DNA from: GCA-2401155 sp045047085
GTDB taxonomy: Bacteria > Pseudomonadota > Alphaproteobacteria > Rhizobiales > Rhizobiaceae
Length of the DNA stretch: 64,000 nt
Direction of reading: 5' to 3'
Assembly (NCBI GenBank): GCA_045047085.1
Contig: JASFYT010000036.1
Coordinates: 1-64,000, forward strand
Shown: positions 17,084 to 25,787 of the stretch, in pieces
How positions within the stretch are numbered: position 1 is the first letter of the stretch
Layout: each line of letters begins with the position of its first letter
Position numbers and translations under genes: made by a program
Notes under the pieces: generated by a model
The model's input: only the letters and a program-made list of their open reading frames with translations
What the model was told of the DNA's origin: nothing
The model's database searches: none

Positions 17084-17488
17084 TTATAAAAGTTCGGTTA
17101 ACGCAGGTATTAATGGAATATCTGCTGCCGGCATCGCAAAATCACGTAAATTCTTGGCCCGAACCCATTTTAGCGCCTGATTCTCCCTCGACACTGGGAA
17201 CCCTTCCCATTTGCGGCAAATAAAGAGGGGCATCAAGAGATGAAAATCATCATAGGAATGGCTGGCAAAGCTAAGCGGAGCAAGGCAACTCGTCCATGTG
17301 GTGATACCTAATTCTTCGTGTAATTCGCGAATAAGAGTTTCTTCGGGCGTCTCACCATTTTCAATTTTTCCGCCCGGAAATTCCCATAATCCGGCCATGG
17401 GTTTCCCCTCAGGCCGCTGGGCTAAAAGCACACGATTATCCGCATCAATAAGGGCGCAAGCGCTCACCAGCAAAAGTTTTAACGACAT
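17084..17488 (-). CDS. mutT: 8-oxo-dGTP diphosphatase MutT (Nudix)
   Basis: Hydrolyses 8-oxo-dGTP to the monophosphate to prevent oxidative mutagenesis. 134 residues. The Nudix box GKIENGETPEETLIRELHEELGI matches G-x5-E-x7-REUxEExGU exactly. The start of the fold, VSACALIDADNRVLLAQRPEGKPMAGLWEFPGG, is typical of MutT. The C-terminal part is WVRAKNLRDFAMPAADIPLI. It lies in the same direction as, and downstream of, the GNAT and argJ genes, an arrangement common in Rhizobiales. Confidence 0.92.
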   Translation of the reverse strand: MSLKLLLVSACALIDADNRVLLAQRPEGKPMAGLWEFPGGKIENGETPEETLIRELHEELGITTWTSCLAPLSFASHSYDDFHLLMPLFICRKWEGFPVSRENQALKWVRAKNLRDFAMPAADIPLIPALTELL

Positions 17489-17500
17489 TGGTTAAGCAAT

Positions 17501-17538
17501 CCTTATCTTCACTCAGGGCGCCTTATCTTCACTCAGGG
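17501..17538. repeat. 18-bp direct duplication across the GNAT stop codon
   Basis: The 18-mer CCTTATCTTCACTCAGGG occurs at 17501-17518 and 17521-17538 with a period of 20. The stop codon of the minus-strand GNAT gene (17533-17535) lies in the second copy; the first copy is in the 3' flank. Confidence 0.85.
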
Positions 17539-18294
17539 AGTTTGTGGTGCCGCACGATAGGTATAACGGTAAAGTTCGCGAAATCCCAGCGACTGATAAA
17601 GCTTCAGGGCAGCCTCATTATCAGCCACAACCTGCAACCAGCCCGTTTCAGCCCCCATTTTCACCGCCCATTTCAAAGCACTCAAAACAGAGGCGCGACC
17701 ATGGCCACGACCACGAAGTCTAGTATTGGTAACCACATCAAACAGCCCTGCAAGATCATTGTCTTGAACGCAGCGAAGGGCCGAAATGGGATCATTATCC
17801 TCATTTTGCGTAATAAATAGCCCCGATACTGGTTTTATCGCGCCAATCACCTCCGCCAAACCGGGTTTATTATCATCGTCCATCTCCGACAAGGCTAAAT
17901 ATGCATCCACCCAAAGCCCCACATCCTGTAATGGCAACTGATCCATGGCATCTGAAAAACTGTGTTCTTCCAAGTCGGCAACCATAACGATGGTCTCGTC
18001 AAAATAGTCCCAGCCTCGATCATCTAGCACATCATCAAGCTCGCACGGCGAAAGCGGTGACAGGCGAAAAACCAACCGCCGCCCAAAACTGTCAAAACGG
18101 TGTTGAGCCATTTCAACCCGCGCATCGATATTGGCATGATCGGAAGGATCAAGCGGGCTGACCGAATTCAACCGCTTCGCCGGATGCCCGGCGGTCAGGC
18201 GAATAGCCCAACTTCCGTCATAAAAGGTTGAAGTCGCAGGAAACGAGCGAAAACTAACCGCTTCCATTCTTCTGACTTGTGCAAGGCCCGGCAT
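17533..18294 (-). CDS. GNAT family N-acetyltransferase
   Basis: 253 residues; substrate unknown. The C-terminal half is a GNAT fold: LRCVQDNDLAGLFDVVTNTRLRGRGHGRASVLSAL contains the acetyl-CoA pyrophosphate loop (RGRGHGRA), followed by TGWLQVVADNEAALKLYQSLGFRELYRYTYR, the classic motif B. The N-terminal half is longer than in simple acetyltransferases and may be a second, degenerate GNAT domain. It sits between argJ and mutT on the same strand, with 14 bases to argJ. Its final codons and stop are duplicated in the 3' flank. Confidence 0.85.
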   Translation of the reverse strand: MPGLAQVRRMEAVSFRSFPATSTFYDGSWAIRLTAGHPAKRLNSVSPLDPSDHANIDARVEMAQHRFDSFGRRLVFRLSPLSPCELDDVLDDRGWDYFDETIVMVADLEEHSFSDAMDQLPLQDVGLWVDAYLALSEMDDDNKPGLAEVIGAIKPVSGLFITQNEDNDPISALRCVQDNDLAGLFDVVTNTRLRGRGHGRASVLSALKWAVKMGAETGWLQVVADNEAALKLYQSLGFRELYRYTYRAAPQTP

Positions 18295-18308
18295 GGTTTC
18301 ACCAATTT

Positions 18309-19517
18309 CTAACTACGATAATCGCCATTAATGGCCACATATTCCTTAGTCAGGTCGCAAGTCCAAACCCGGGCCGTTCCGCTCCCCAACCCCAAATCAA
18401 CAGTAATTGGAATGGTTTCTTGATGCATCACATCACTTGCCGCTTCTTCGCTGTAATTCTCCACCCGTTCGCCATCCTTGGCAACCAGGATATCACCGAA
18501 GGAAATCGCGAGCTTGTCTCGTTCGGCAGGTTCACCGGCCTTACCTACCGCCATAACAATACGACCCCAATTAGCATCCCGCCCCGCAATCGCAGTTTTC
18601 ATTAGCGGAGAATTAGCGATGGAAAAGGCTATTCTTCTGGCTGATTCATCGGATACGGCACCAGATACGTTGATTTCCACCTGTTTGGATATCCCTTCAC
18701 CATCGCGAATGACCGCCATGGCAAGATCGTGACAAACCGTGTTCAGCGCCGTTTCAAATGGGGCAGTATCCACCTCTTCACCGCCACCAACTGAAAACAA
18801 AAGTACCGTATCGCTGGTAGAAGTATCGCTATCAACGGTAATTGAATTGAAGCTCGGCCCGACCGCAGCTTTCAATAAACTTTGCATTTTGCTAGTTTCA
18901 ATCGGAAAATCGGTAACAATGAAAGATAACATCGTTGCCATATCCGGCGCAATCATCCCCGAGCCCTTGGCGATACCATTGATATGATAGGTTTTGCCAT
19001 CCGCTTCAAAGGTTTGGCTCGCAAGCTTTGGATAGGTATCCGTGGTCATGATGGTTTCAGCACATTGATGCCACCCATCAAGCCTTGCATCTGATTTGGC
19101 TGCCTGCAAATGGGTTGCAAAATCCGATGCATCCATCGGCTCACCAATAACACCAGTAGACGCGAGATACACATCTTCCGCAGCACAATTGAAAACATCC
19201 GCCGCAAATTTTGCCGTGAGGGTTACCGCTTCAACGCCCTTTTGTCCGGTAAAGGCATTTGCGTTGCCCGAATTGATCACAACGCATCTGGCGCTGCCAC
19301 GATCAAGATGCTTGCGACACCATTCAACTGGAGCCGAGGGGCATTTGGACTGGGTAAACACCCCAGCCACATTGGCCGGGCGTTCGAAATAAATCACCGC
19401 CAGATCACGCCTGCCAGAATATTTGATACCCGCTTCAACGCTTCCCAGCAAAACCCCGTCTATCTGTGGCAGCTCGGGATAGCTTTTTGGTGCCAACGGA
19501 GAAACCGGATCACTCAC
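18309..19517 (-). CDS. argJ: Bifunctional glutamate N-acetyltransferase / amino-acid acetyltransferase ArgJ
   Basis: Transfers the acetyl group from N-acetylornithine to glutamate in the cyclic arginine pathway, and may also make acetylglutamate from acetyl-CoA. 402 residues. The self-cleavage site is in GIAKGSGMIAPDMATMLSFI, where the Thr after MA becomes the nucleophile of the beta chain. Other family blocks are NSGNANAFTGQKG, STGVIGEPM, TVDSDTSTSDTV and ANWGRIVMAVGKAG. It is followed by GNAT and mutT and preceded by a parvulin gene 39 bases upstream. Confidence 0.95.
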   Translation of the reverse strand: MSDPVSPLAPKSYPELPQIDGVLLGSVEAGIKYSGRRDLAVIYFERPANVAGVFTQSKCPSAPVEWCRKHLDRGSARCVVINSGNANAFTGQKGVEAVTLTAKFAADVFNCAAEDVYLASTGVIGEPMDASDFATHLQAAKSDARLDGWHQCAETIMTTDTYPKLASQTFEADGKTYHINGIAKGSGMIAPDMATMLSFIVTDFPIETSKMQSLLKAAVGPSFNSITVDSDTSTSDTVLLFSVGGGEEVDTAPFETALNTVCHDLAMAVIRDGEGISKQVEINVSGAVSDESARRIAFSIANSPLMKTAIAGRDANWGRIVMAVGKAGEPAERDKLAISFGDILVAKDGERVENYSEEAASDVMHQETIPITVDLGLGSGTARVWTCDLTKEYVAINGDYRS

Positions 19518-19556
19518 AACAATACTCCTACTGACAAGTTTGAAAAGTGAAAACGA

Positions 19557-20417
19557 TCACTTACTTGCGTCGTTGCTGGCATCATATTGAGCTTTCAGTT
19601 TCTCATCAATGATGGTGATAGTAACATTTTCACGCGCTTTATCAGCAGCTTCCACATAACGCTCACGCATAAGTAACTGGCGCATCTGATCAGCAACAGT
19701 TTCAAATTTTGGCGGACCAGCAACACGCATCTTTTCGCGCTTGATCACATGAAATCCAAAATCGGTCTGTACTGGTTCTTTGCTATATTCGCCATCCGCC
19801 ATGGCAAACACTGCCTTTTCGAAAGGCGGAACCATCTGCCCGCGACCGAAAAACCCAAGATCGCCACCATTGGCTCCACTTGGGCCAGTTGATTTTTCTT
19901 TGGCAAGTTCAGCAAAGTCTTTGCCCTCATCCAGTTCCTTGATGACGGCCTCTGCCTCTTCCTTGGTTTTTACAAGGATATGTCTGGCGCTGATTTCTTC
20001 AGCCGGCTTAGTGGCAGCAACTTCCTTGTCGTAACGCGCTTTAACATCAGCATCAGTAATTTTTTCAGCCACGTTCTTTTTGAAAAAACCGTTATGCAAC
20101 GCCCGCGATCTTAAAAACTGCATTCTGGCCTTGAAGCCTTCATCCTCGGCCAGCCCTTCAGCTTCCGCTACAGCAGCCAATATCTTAATATCGATCAAAG
20201 AACGCAAAATGGCAATTTTGCGCTGCCCCGCAGGTACTTTGGCATATTGTCTGGCGAGATCAGCCTCGGCAAAGGCTAGTTCACGCTCGGTAATTTCAAT
20301 TTCACCGACCTTGGCAATAATTGTTTCCGCAGCCAGAACCACTTTTTGGGTTACCGGTCCCAATAATACAAAACCGGACACACCCAGCACCAGACCAATT
20401 TTCACCAATTTCAGCAT
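19557..20417 (-). CDS. Parvulin-type peptidyl-prolyl isomerase
   Basis: A periplasmic or membrane-anchored folding helper. 286 residues from ATG at 20417, chosen because GAAGGG lies seven bases upstream; two further ATGs upstream are less well placed. A hydrophobic leader (KLVKIGLVLGVSGFVLLGPV) is followed by a SurA-like N-terminal chaperone segment, then the PpiC domain EISARHILVKTKEEAEAVIKEL, FAELAKEKSTGPSGANGGDLGFFGRGQMVPPFEKAVFA and DFGFHVIKRE. It is divergent from secA, which may reflect a link between export and folding. Confidence 0.9.
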   Translation of the reverse strand: MLKLVKIGLVLGVSGFVLLGPVTQKVVLAAETIIAKVGEIEITERELAFAEADLARQYAKVPAGQRKIAILRSLIDIKILAAVAEAEGLAEDEGFKARMQFLRSRALHNGFFKKNVAEKITDADVKARYDKEVAATKPAEEISARHILVKTKEEAEAVIKELDEGKDFAELAKEKSTGPSGANGGDLGFFGRGQMVPPFEKAVFAMADGEYSKEPVQTDFGFHVIKREKMRVAGPPKFETVADQMRQLLMRERYVEAADKARENVTITIIDEKLKAQYDASNDASK

Positions 20418-20723
20418 TTTATTACCCTTCAGCATGTCACATTTTCTTTCGCTATTTACGCTCAAACGCCGTCACAAAAAACACTCATCTTCCTGCCAAC
20501 GTTGACATAGCTATTACTCCCTCTTATCTGTCCTAGAGTTCGAACACAATTCCCTACCCCCATTTTGTATATATATGGTAACGGGAATTTGAATATTCGC
20601 CTGATCGTTAAGGGTTCTGGGTGTTTTGGTCGATGTTTAAAGGAGTAGATTTTCCTTTATTCAACCATTACATTTATGGGATAGCGTTCAGGCTAGACAG
20701 AGTAGAATTATTTGAGAGGCCTT
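20418..20723. other. Divergent promoter region, parvulin/secA
   Basis: About 306 AT-rich bases between two divergent genes, with no small ORF that looks real. An inverted repeat AAAGGA/TCCTTT (20639-20658) lies about 65 bases before secA. I could not assign promoter boxes with confidence. Confidence 0.4.
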
Positions 20724-23393
20724 ATGGGCATTTTTAGTGGAATAGCACGCAGAGTTTTAGGCTCTGCAAACGACAGACAGATCAAGGCATTGCAACCCAA
20801 TGCAGACGCGATAAACGCGCTGGAGCCTGAAATGGCAGCCTTGAGCGATGATGAGCTGAAAGAACAGACTGACAAATTCCGTGAACAGTTGAAGGCCGGC
20901 GAAAAGCTGGAAGATCTTCTGATACCGGCTTTTGCTACCGTCCGCGAAGCTTCAAAGCGCTCAACAGGCATGCGTCACTTCGACATGCAGATGATCGGCG
21001 GTATGATCCTCGACAACGGTTCCATCGCGGAAATGCGCACTGGTGAGGGTAAGACCCTCGTTGCCACACTGGCCGTTTACCTCAATGCCCTTGAGGGCAA
21101 AGGCGTACACGTAGTTACCGTTAATGATTACCTGGCTAGCCGCGATGCCGAATGGATGGGCAAAATCTATGGTTTTCTCGGCATGACCACCGGTGTCATC
21201 GTCCATGGACTGGATGATGAAGAGCGCAAAGCTGCCTATGCCTGCGATATCACCTATGGCACCAACAATGAATTTGGCTTTGATTATCTGCGCGATAACA
21301 TGAAGTTTGATCTGGAAACCATGGTTCAGCGCGGCCATAATTACGCAATCGTCGATGAGGTGGATTCCATTCTGGTCGATGAAGCGCGTACACCATTGAT
21401 CATTTCCGGCCCGCTGGAAGACCGTTCCGATCTTTATATCATCATCGATAAATTCATTCCAAACATCGATGAAGACGACTACACTCTGGATGAAAAGCAG
21501 AAATCCGTTAGCTTTACTGAAGACGGCAATGAAAAGCTTGAATTGGCGCTGAGAGAAGCCGAGATGCTGAAAGGCGACTCGCTCTATGACGTTGAAAACG
21601 TTGCAATTGTTCACCACGTCAACAACGCGCTCAAAGCTCACAAACTATTCCTGAAAGATCGCGACTACATCGTCAAAGACGATGAAGTTGTCATCATCGA
21701 TGAGTTCACCGGGCGTATGATGCCGGGTAGACGCTTCTCCGAAGGCCAGCATCAGGCGCTGGAGGCAAAGGAAGGCGTGACCATCCAGCCAGAAAACCAG
21801 ACACTGGCCTCAATCACCTTCCAGAATTATTTCCGCATGTATTCAAAACTTGCAGGCATGACCGGTACGGCCATGACAGAAGCAGAAGAATTCATGGACA
21901 TTTACGGCCTCGATGTTATCGATGTACCAACCAACATGCCGGTAAAACGCATCGATGATGATGATGAAGTTTACCGCACGGTCGAAGAAAAATATAAAGC
22001 CATCATCAATCTGGTTCGTGAATGTCGCGAACGGAGCCAGCCAGTTTTGGTCGGCACCACTTCCATTGATAAATCTGAAATTCTGGCCGATATCCTCAAG
22101 CAATCCGGCGAAAAAGAATTTAAGGTCCTGAACGCTCGCTACCACGAGCAGGAAGCCCAGATCATTTCACAAGCTGGTGTACCAGGTTCCATTACCATTG
22201 CCACCAACATGGCTGGTCGCGGCACCGATATCCAGCTTGGCGGCAATCTTGATATGCGTATCGAGGAAGAGCTCGCCGATATGCCAGAAGGCGAAAAGCG
22301 CGACAAAGCTGAAGAAAAAATCACAAAAGAAGTCCAAGAACTCAAGGTTAAGGCAATTGCTGCCGGCGGCCTATACGTGATCGGCACCGAGCGCCACGAA
22401 AGTCGCCGCATCGATAACCAGCTGCGCGGCCGTTCAGGACGTCAGGGCGATCCGGGTCATTCCAAATTCTTCTTATCATTGCAAGATGATTTGATGCGCA
22501 TCTTTGGTTCCGAGCGTATGGATTCCATGCTGCAAAAAATCGGACTGAAAGAAGACGAGGCCATCATCCATCCGTGGATCAACAAAGCGCTTGAGAAAGC
22601 CCAGAAAAAAGTTGAGGCCCGAAATTTCGATATTCGTAAAAACCTGCTGAAATTCGATGATGTTATGAACGATCAGCGTAAGGTGATCTTCGAACAACGT
22701 ATAGACCTGATGGAGGGTGGAGACCTTTCCGAAGTCATTGATGATATGCGCGATGAAGTTGTCGAAGGGTTGGTAAAGAAACATATTCCAGAAAAAGCCT
22801 ATGCGGAACAATGGGATATCGAAGGGTTGGACGAAGCAGTTAAAACCCTCCTCAATCTGGAACTTCCGTTAAAAGAATGGGCTGATGAAGAAGGCATTGC
22901 CGATGAAGACATTCTTGAGCGTCTGAATGAAGCTGCAAACAAAGCTGCCGAAGATCGTAGTGAACGTTTTGGAACGGAAGTTTCGCGTTACGTTGAAAAA
23001 TCTATTCTGCTGCAGAGCCTCGATCACCTTTGGCGTGAACATCTGGTCAATCTAGACCATTTACGCTCGGTGGTAGGCTTCCGTGGCTACGGACAGCGCG
23101 ATCCATTGCAGGAGTATAAATCTGAAAGTTTCGATCTCTTCCAGACCATGCTTGCCAATCTGCGCGAAACAGTAACCGCCCAAATGTTACGGGTAGAAAT
23201 CGTCCAAAATCAGGAAGAGCAAGAAGAAGAGGACGAATATGTTTCTGTGGCGCTTGGCTCTGAGGAAAACTCCGTTGATCCTGATGAGCGCGATCCGAAA
23301 AATCCTGAAACATGGGGCAAAGTAGGCCGCAATGAACTCTGCCCGTGTGGCACCGGCAAGAAATACAAGCATTGCCACGGAAAACTGGCTTAG
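20724..23393 (+). CDS. secA: Preprotein translocase ATPase SecA
   Basis: Motor of the Sec export pathway; drives unfolded preproteins through SecYEG. 889 residues from ATG at 20724, with GAGAGG just upstream (a TTG at 20712 is unlikely). Motor domain 1 has MRTGEGKTLVATL (Walker A) and YAIVDEVDSILVDEARTPLIISGP (DEAD box region). The preprotein-binding domain, then motor domain 2 with TNMAGRGTDIQLGG and GTERHESRRIDNQLRGRSGRQGD, follow. The C-terminus carries the zinc-binding, SecB-interacting tail NELCPCGTGKKYKHCHG. Confidence 0.98.
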   Translation: MGIFSGIARRVLGSANDRQIKALQPNADAINALEPEMAALSDDELKEQTDKFREQLKAGEKLEDLLIPAFATVREASKRSTGMRHFDMQMIGGMILDNGSIAEMRTGEGKTLVATLAVYLNALEGKGVHVVTVNDYLASRDAEWMGKIYGFLGMTTGVIVHGLDDEERKAAYACDITYGTNNEFGFDYLRDNMKFDLETMVQRGHNYAIVDEVDSILVDEARTPLIISGPLEDRSDLYIIIDKFIPNIDEDDYTLDEKQKSVSFTEDGNEKLELALREAEMLKGDSLYDVENVAIVHHVNNALKAHKLFLKDRDYIVKDDEVVIIDEFTGRMMPGRRFSEGQHQALEAKEGVTIQPENQTLASITFQNYFRMYSKLAGMTGTAMTEAEEFMDIYGLDVIDVPTNMPVKRIDDDDEVYRTVEEKYKAIINLVRECRERSQPVLVGTTSIDKSEILADILKQSGEKEFKVLNARYHEQEAQIISQAGVPGSITIATNMAGRGTDIQLGGNLDMRIEEELADMPEGEKRDKAEEKITKEVQELKVKAIAAGGLYVIGTERHESRRIDNQLRGRSGRQGDPGHSKFFLSLQDDLMRIFGSERMDSMLQKIGLKEDEAIIHPWINKALEKAQKKVEARNFDIRKNLLKFDDVMNDQRKVIFEQRIDLMEGGDLSEVIDDMRDEVVEGLVKKHIPEKAYAEQWDIEGLDEAVKTLLNLELPLKEWADEEGIADEDILERLNEAANKAAEDRSERFGTEVSRYVEKSILLQSLDHLWREHLVNLDHLRSVVGFRGYGQRDPLQEYKSESFDLFQTMLANLRETVTAQMLRVEIVQNQEEQEEEDEYVSVALGSEENSVDPDERDPKNPETWGKVGRNELCPCGTGKKYKHCHGKLA

Positions 23394-23440
23394 CTAGCAA
23401 GCTTTTTACCTTGCGCATCTAGCTCATATTAACATGCTCA

Positions 23441-23512
23441 GGCGGCGAAGAGCCGCCCAGTCGATAATGCGACTTGAGAACACAACTCTAGAGTTGATTC
23501 CGTCGGAGACGG
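23441..23512. repeat. Multi-hairpin cluster between convergent secA and the L,D-transpeptidase gene
   Basis: Four stem-loops in a row: GGCGGC-GAAGA-GCCGCC (23441-23457), AGTCG-ATAATG-CGACT (23459-23474), AACTC-TA-GAGTT (23484-23495) and CCGTC-GGA-GACGG (23500-23512). The first has the same loop as the hairpin at 13163 with a compensated base pair. Likely a termination or 3'-end structure for both flanking genes, or a repetitive element. Confidence 0.55.
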
Positions 23513-23519
23513 ACACGAT

Positions 23520-24713
23520 TTAGGGTTTCTTCGTAAATAACGATGGACCCCAAGGCTTCTTCGCGGGCTTGGCAAATTGAATGCCCGGCGTGACCGTTTC
23601 AGTCTCGTTCGTCGGGATCAATATGCGTCCAACAGGTGAAGAAGGTTCAACTGGCCTTGGATCACCGGCTGGTTGCTCACTGGTAAGCTGAACACCTTCA
23701 GCCTGCCCGGCTTTTGCCTTTTGAGAAGCCAACAATTCCTCCTGCTGACGTACGGCCAATGCTACCCGCTGTCGTTGCAATTGCGATTTTACTGCCTTCT
23801 CAATCTGCACCTGTTTTTTGGCGGCGCTACGAACGGTAGCTTTAACAAACGGGCTGCTGGCCTTTTGCGACAATATAGTCACGAACGCATTTTGATCATT
23901 GGTCTGCTTCTTATTATATGCAAGAGCCATCGTGATAGGCGCACTCATCTCAGGACATGCTCGGCTGGATTGAAATTTTCCGTCTTTCGCTACTTGATTG
24001 AAAACATATCGTTTTTCGCACACATTCACTTTTGGAGGGCGTTGAGTTACCTCAAAATAATCACTACCGCGCTTCAACATTTTCCAAAATTCAAAATACG
24101 GGCTGTTCACATGTTCAGCCAGGTTTTTCGGCGTCATTTTAAACGGGTATGCCTGCACCTGCATGGCCTTTTGACCGCCTTTAAAGGCTTCCCGCGCCAA
24201 AGAATAAATCTCCTGAACATACTCATCTGTCATGGAATAGCACCCGGCAGACGAGCAGGCCCCATGCACCATCAAATGCTTGCCGGTACGCCCGTGCGAG
24301 CGGTCATAACGGTTGGGATAGCCCATATTAAACGATAGATGATAGCTGGAATTTGGGTTCATCTGCCTTGGACCAACATCATAAAAGCCCTCAGGCGCTT
24401 GTCGGTCACCCTCTTTGAATTTTGGCCCCAGTTTCCCCGACCACTGGCAAATTTCGTAATCCTTCAGGAAGGCGTACCGGCCATTTTTCCTGGCTTTCCA
24501 GACTTCCAGCTTGTTCTCGGTCTTATAAATCCGCAACACAATCGGCGAAGAAAGGTTCATTCCCTTCTCCTTGATTTTACGTAAAAGTTTGGATGGGATC
24601 GGTTTTTCAGCCTTGGGGAAAATACCGTCAATTCCTCCCTGACAGGCGCTAAGCACCAAAAGGGCGACAAGCACTGCAAACTTACAAATCAGTTTTGAAA
24701 AATTCTGAACCAT
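23520..24713 (-). CDS. YafK-type L,D-transpeptidase lipoprotein
   Basis: 397 residues. The leader FAVLVALLVLSAC ends in a lipobox (LSAC, Cys24), so the protein should be a membrane lipoprotein in the periplasm. The YkuD domain covers about residues 55-200: VLRIYKTENKLEVWK at its start, GPRQMNPNSSYHLSFNMGYPN, and the catalytic HLMVHGACSSAGCYSMTD with the H...S-x-G-C pattern. Such enzymes crosslink peptidoglycan, or, in the YafK/DpaA branch, detach lipoprotein from it. The C-terminal 130 residues are Gln/Lys/Pro-rich and look disordered. It converges on secA. Confidence 0.85.
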   Translation of the reverse strand: MVQNFSKLICKFAVLVALLVLSACQGGIDGIFPKAEKPIPSKLLRKIKEKGMNLSSPIVLRIYKTENKLEVWKARKNGRYAFLKDYEICQWSGKLGPKFKEGDRQAPEGFYDVGPRQMNPNSSYHLSFNMGYPNRYDRSHGRTGKHLMVHGACSSAGCYSMTDEYVQEIYSLAREAFKGGQKAMQVQAYPFKMTPKNLAEHVNSPYFEFWKMLKRGSDYFEVTQRPPKVNVCEKRYVFNQVAKDGKFQSSRACPEMSAPITMALAYNKKQTNDQNAFVTILSQKASSPFVKATVRSAAKKQVQIEKAVKSQLQRQRVALAVRQQEELLASQKAKAGQAEGVQLTSEQPAGDPRPVEPSSPVGRILIPTNETETVTPGIQFAKPAKKPWGPSLFTKKP

Positions 24714-24824
24714 GTTCTAAGCAAATATCCCGTCAAACACTGTTAGCCTTGGTATAGATAAATCAATTGGATTGACAAGGCGTTACCGCCCACCTCACCA
24801 AGAGTTGAAAGCCCTGAGGTATGA

Positions 24825-25757
24825 TCAGGCATCTTTCAATTTTAAGGCACTTTTGGGTATTTGTGTGGCAAAATACAGGCCACAAGCAATCAACACAAAG
24901 CCCACAGCATGGATATAGGATATAGATTCATCCAAGAACAGATAGGCCAGAATAACCGCATATACCGGCATTAGGTAAAGATACATGCTGGTCGTACTAG
25001 GCCCCACAAGCGCCACGCCTTTTTGATAAAGACCAAAAGCCAGAACTGAAGCCAACAGCGATACAACACCTATTCCAAGCCATGTTTGTGATGAAAAGCC
25101 CGGCGTCATCGCCGGCCCGTTCTCCCACAAATAGAACGGAAACAGAATTATCGTCCCCACCACCGCAATCGCTGAAAACAACACCAGTGTTGGGAATTCC
25201 GACAATCGATCCATTTTAAGGGTGAATGAATAGAGCGCCCAGCTCACGCTCCCCGCGATACAATACAGATCACCCCTATGCCATTCAAAATTGGAGAAAT
25301 CATAATTGCCGCCAACTAACAAAATCATGGCAACACCTGCCATTGAAGCAATTATCCCGAGTATTTGTATAAAATTTAGCCGCAACCCACGAAGCGCTAC
25401 CTCAAGCATGATAATAATGGCCGGAGAAGCCATATAAATCAAAGAACCATTCACAGCTGTTGTTTGCTGCAGCCCAGCGTAAAATACTGCTCCGCATACC
25501 AACATGCCAAAAAATCCAAGTAAAAACAGCAAATCAAGAACCCGAACCAATTTTGCGCGATATTTCCAAAGCAAGCGCCCACTGATTGCCAGCAGAATGA
25601 TCGAGGCAATAAGCCAACGATAAAATGCCAGTGTTGAAGGTTCAACAGCTTCCCTCAACGCACGCCCACTCACTATATTCGTAGAAAAGCAAAGCGGTAT
25701 CGCATTGAGGATCAAAAACATCTTCAAACGGTCATTGATTTCAAATACTGAAGACAT
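24825..25757 (-). CDS. EamA/DMT-type membrane transporter
   Basis: A probable inner-membrane exporter of metabolites or amino acids. About 310 residues with ten hydrophobic segments in two EamA repeats: the first contains LREAVEPSTLAFYRWLIASIILL, the second GDLYCIAGSVSWALYSFTLK and LGIGVVSLLASVLAFGLYQKGVALVGPSTTSMYLYLMPVYAV, a typical family stretch. The start is ATG at 25757, with a TTG two codons upstream as an alternative. Substrate unknown. It lies just downstream of accA on the same strand, but nothing suggests a functional link. Confidence 0.85.
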   Translation of the reverse strand: MSSVFEINDRLKMFLILNAIPLCFSTNIVSGRALREAVEPSTLAFYRWLIASIILLAISGRLLWKYRAKLVRVLDLLFLLGFFGMLVCGAVFYAGLQQTTAVNGSLIYMASPAIIIMLEVALRGLRLNFIQILGIIASMAGVAMILLVGGNYDFSNFEWHRGDLYCIAGSVSWALYSFTLKMDRLSEFPTLVLFSAIAVVGTIILFPFYLWENGPAMTPGFSSQTWLGIGVVSLLASVLAFGLYQKGVALVGPSTTSMYLYLMPVYAVILAYLFLDESISYIHAVGFVLIACGLYFATQIPKSALKLKDA

Positions 25758-25787
25758 ATTCAAACCCGGCTGAAATGGAGGACAAAA

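Noticed and set aside
20961..21641. 226-codon frame antisense to secA
   Set aside because: Shadow of the strongly conserved secA coding strand; composition is that of reverse-read SecA codons.
23673..24338. 221-codon frame antisense to the L,D-transpeptidase gene
   Set aside because: The opposite strand has a lipobox and YkuD catalytic motif; this frame has none.
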